In this document: positions 16,639 through 16,665 of the stretch, piece by piece
Layout: each line of letters starts with the position of its first letter
Position numbering within the stretch: position 1 is the first letter of the stretch
Assembly: GCA_030151635.1 (NCBI GenBank)
Contig: JASLDF010000021.1
Coordinates: 1-16,665 of the forward strand
Source of the DNA: Bacteroides sp.
GTDB lineage: Bacteria > Bacteroidota > Bacteroidia > Bacteroidales > Bacteroidaceae
Reading direction: 5' to 3'
Length of the DNA stretch: 16,665 nt
Program-made: the position numbers and the translations under genes
Notes under the pieces: generated by a model
Told to the model about the DNA's origin: nothing
The model's input: the letters and a program-made list of their open reading frames with translations, nothing else
Databases searched by the model: none

Positions 16639-16665
16639 AAAAAAATTGCATATACGTATAGATAT

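Noticed and set aside
1..16665. CRISPR array, tRNA, rRNA, integrase or transposase
   Set aside because: I saw no regularly spaced short repeats, no cloverleaf-like sequence at the repeat borders and no recombinase motifs in any translated frame.

Overview
The window looks like a Bacteroidota chromosome segment, probably from the order Bacteroidales or a close relative. It is AT-rich, translation starts mostly lack strong Shine-Dalgarno sites, secreted proteins have short Sec signals ending in ...AQ or ...SQ, promoter-like TAnnTTTG boxes occur, and a compact DUF2148 - agmatine deiminase - N-carbamoylputrescine amidase cluster is present. The genus cannot be fixed from the sequence alone.

Layout. 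Positions 1-303 hold no gene I can support. Positions 304-495 and 12700-12880 are two nearly identical direct repeats in the same orientation. They bracket about 12.2 kb of very AT-rich accessory DNA. Inside lies a tight four-gene operon (999-9149): a secreted von Willebrand A (vWA) protein, a lipoprotein with a transmembrane segment, a 920-residue tubulin/FtsZ-like GTPase, and an 1150-residue membrane-anchored protein with a complete papain-like cysteine protease domain. The operon ends in a strong intrinsic terminator (9168-9206). Behind it is a broken, truncated second copy of the tubulin-like gene (9272-10044) with mosaic identity to the intact copy. Two further accessory genes follow: a SHOCT-domain membrane protein (10301-11026) and a secreted coiled-coil protein with a BamE/SmpA-like C-terminus (11079-12521). 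A hairpin (12571-12605) closes this segment.

To the right of the second repeat the DNA becomes clearly richer in GC. It encodes a housekeeping-type cluster: a DUF2148 cysteine-rich protein, AguA and AguB (agmatine to N-carbamoylputrescine to putrescine), ended by a UUCG-loop terminator. A DUF4274 protein and a small two-helix membrane protein lie at the right edge.

How the parts may work together. The four-gene operon has the logic of a trans-envelope machine. A periplasmic vWA sensor or adaptor could act through a lipoprotein/transmembrane transducer on a cytoplasmic tubulin-like polymerising GTPase, whose neighbour is a cytoplasmic-facing cysteine protease tethered to the inner membrane. 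FtsZ-like proteins encoded beside vWA proteins have been proposed before as membrane-remodelling systems. The coupling to a papain-like protease, the lipoprotein link, the flanking repeats and the pseudogenised paralogue make this copy worth study as a mobile conflict or envelope-remodelling island. Its actual function is inference.
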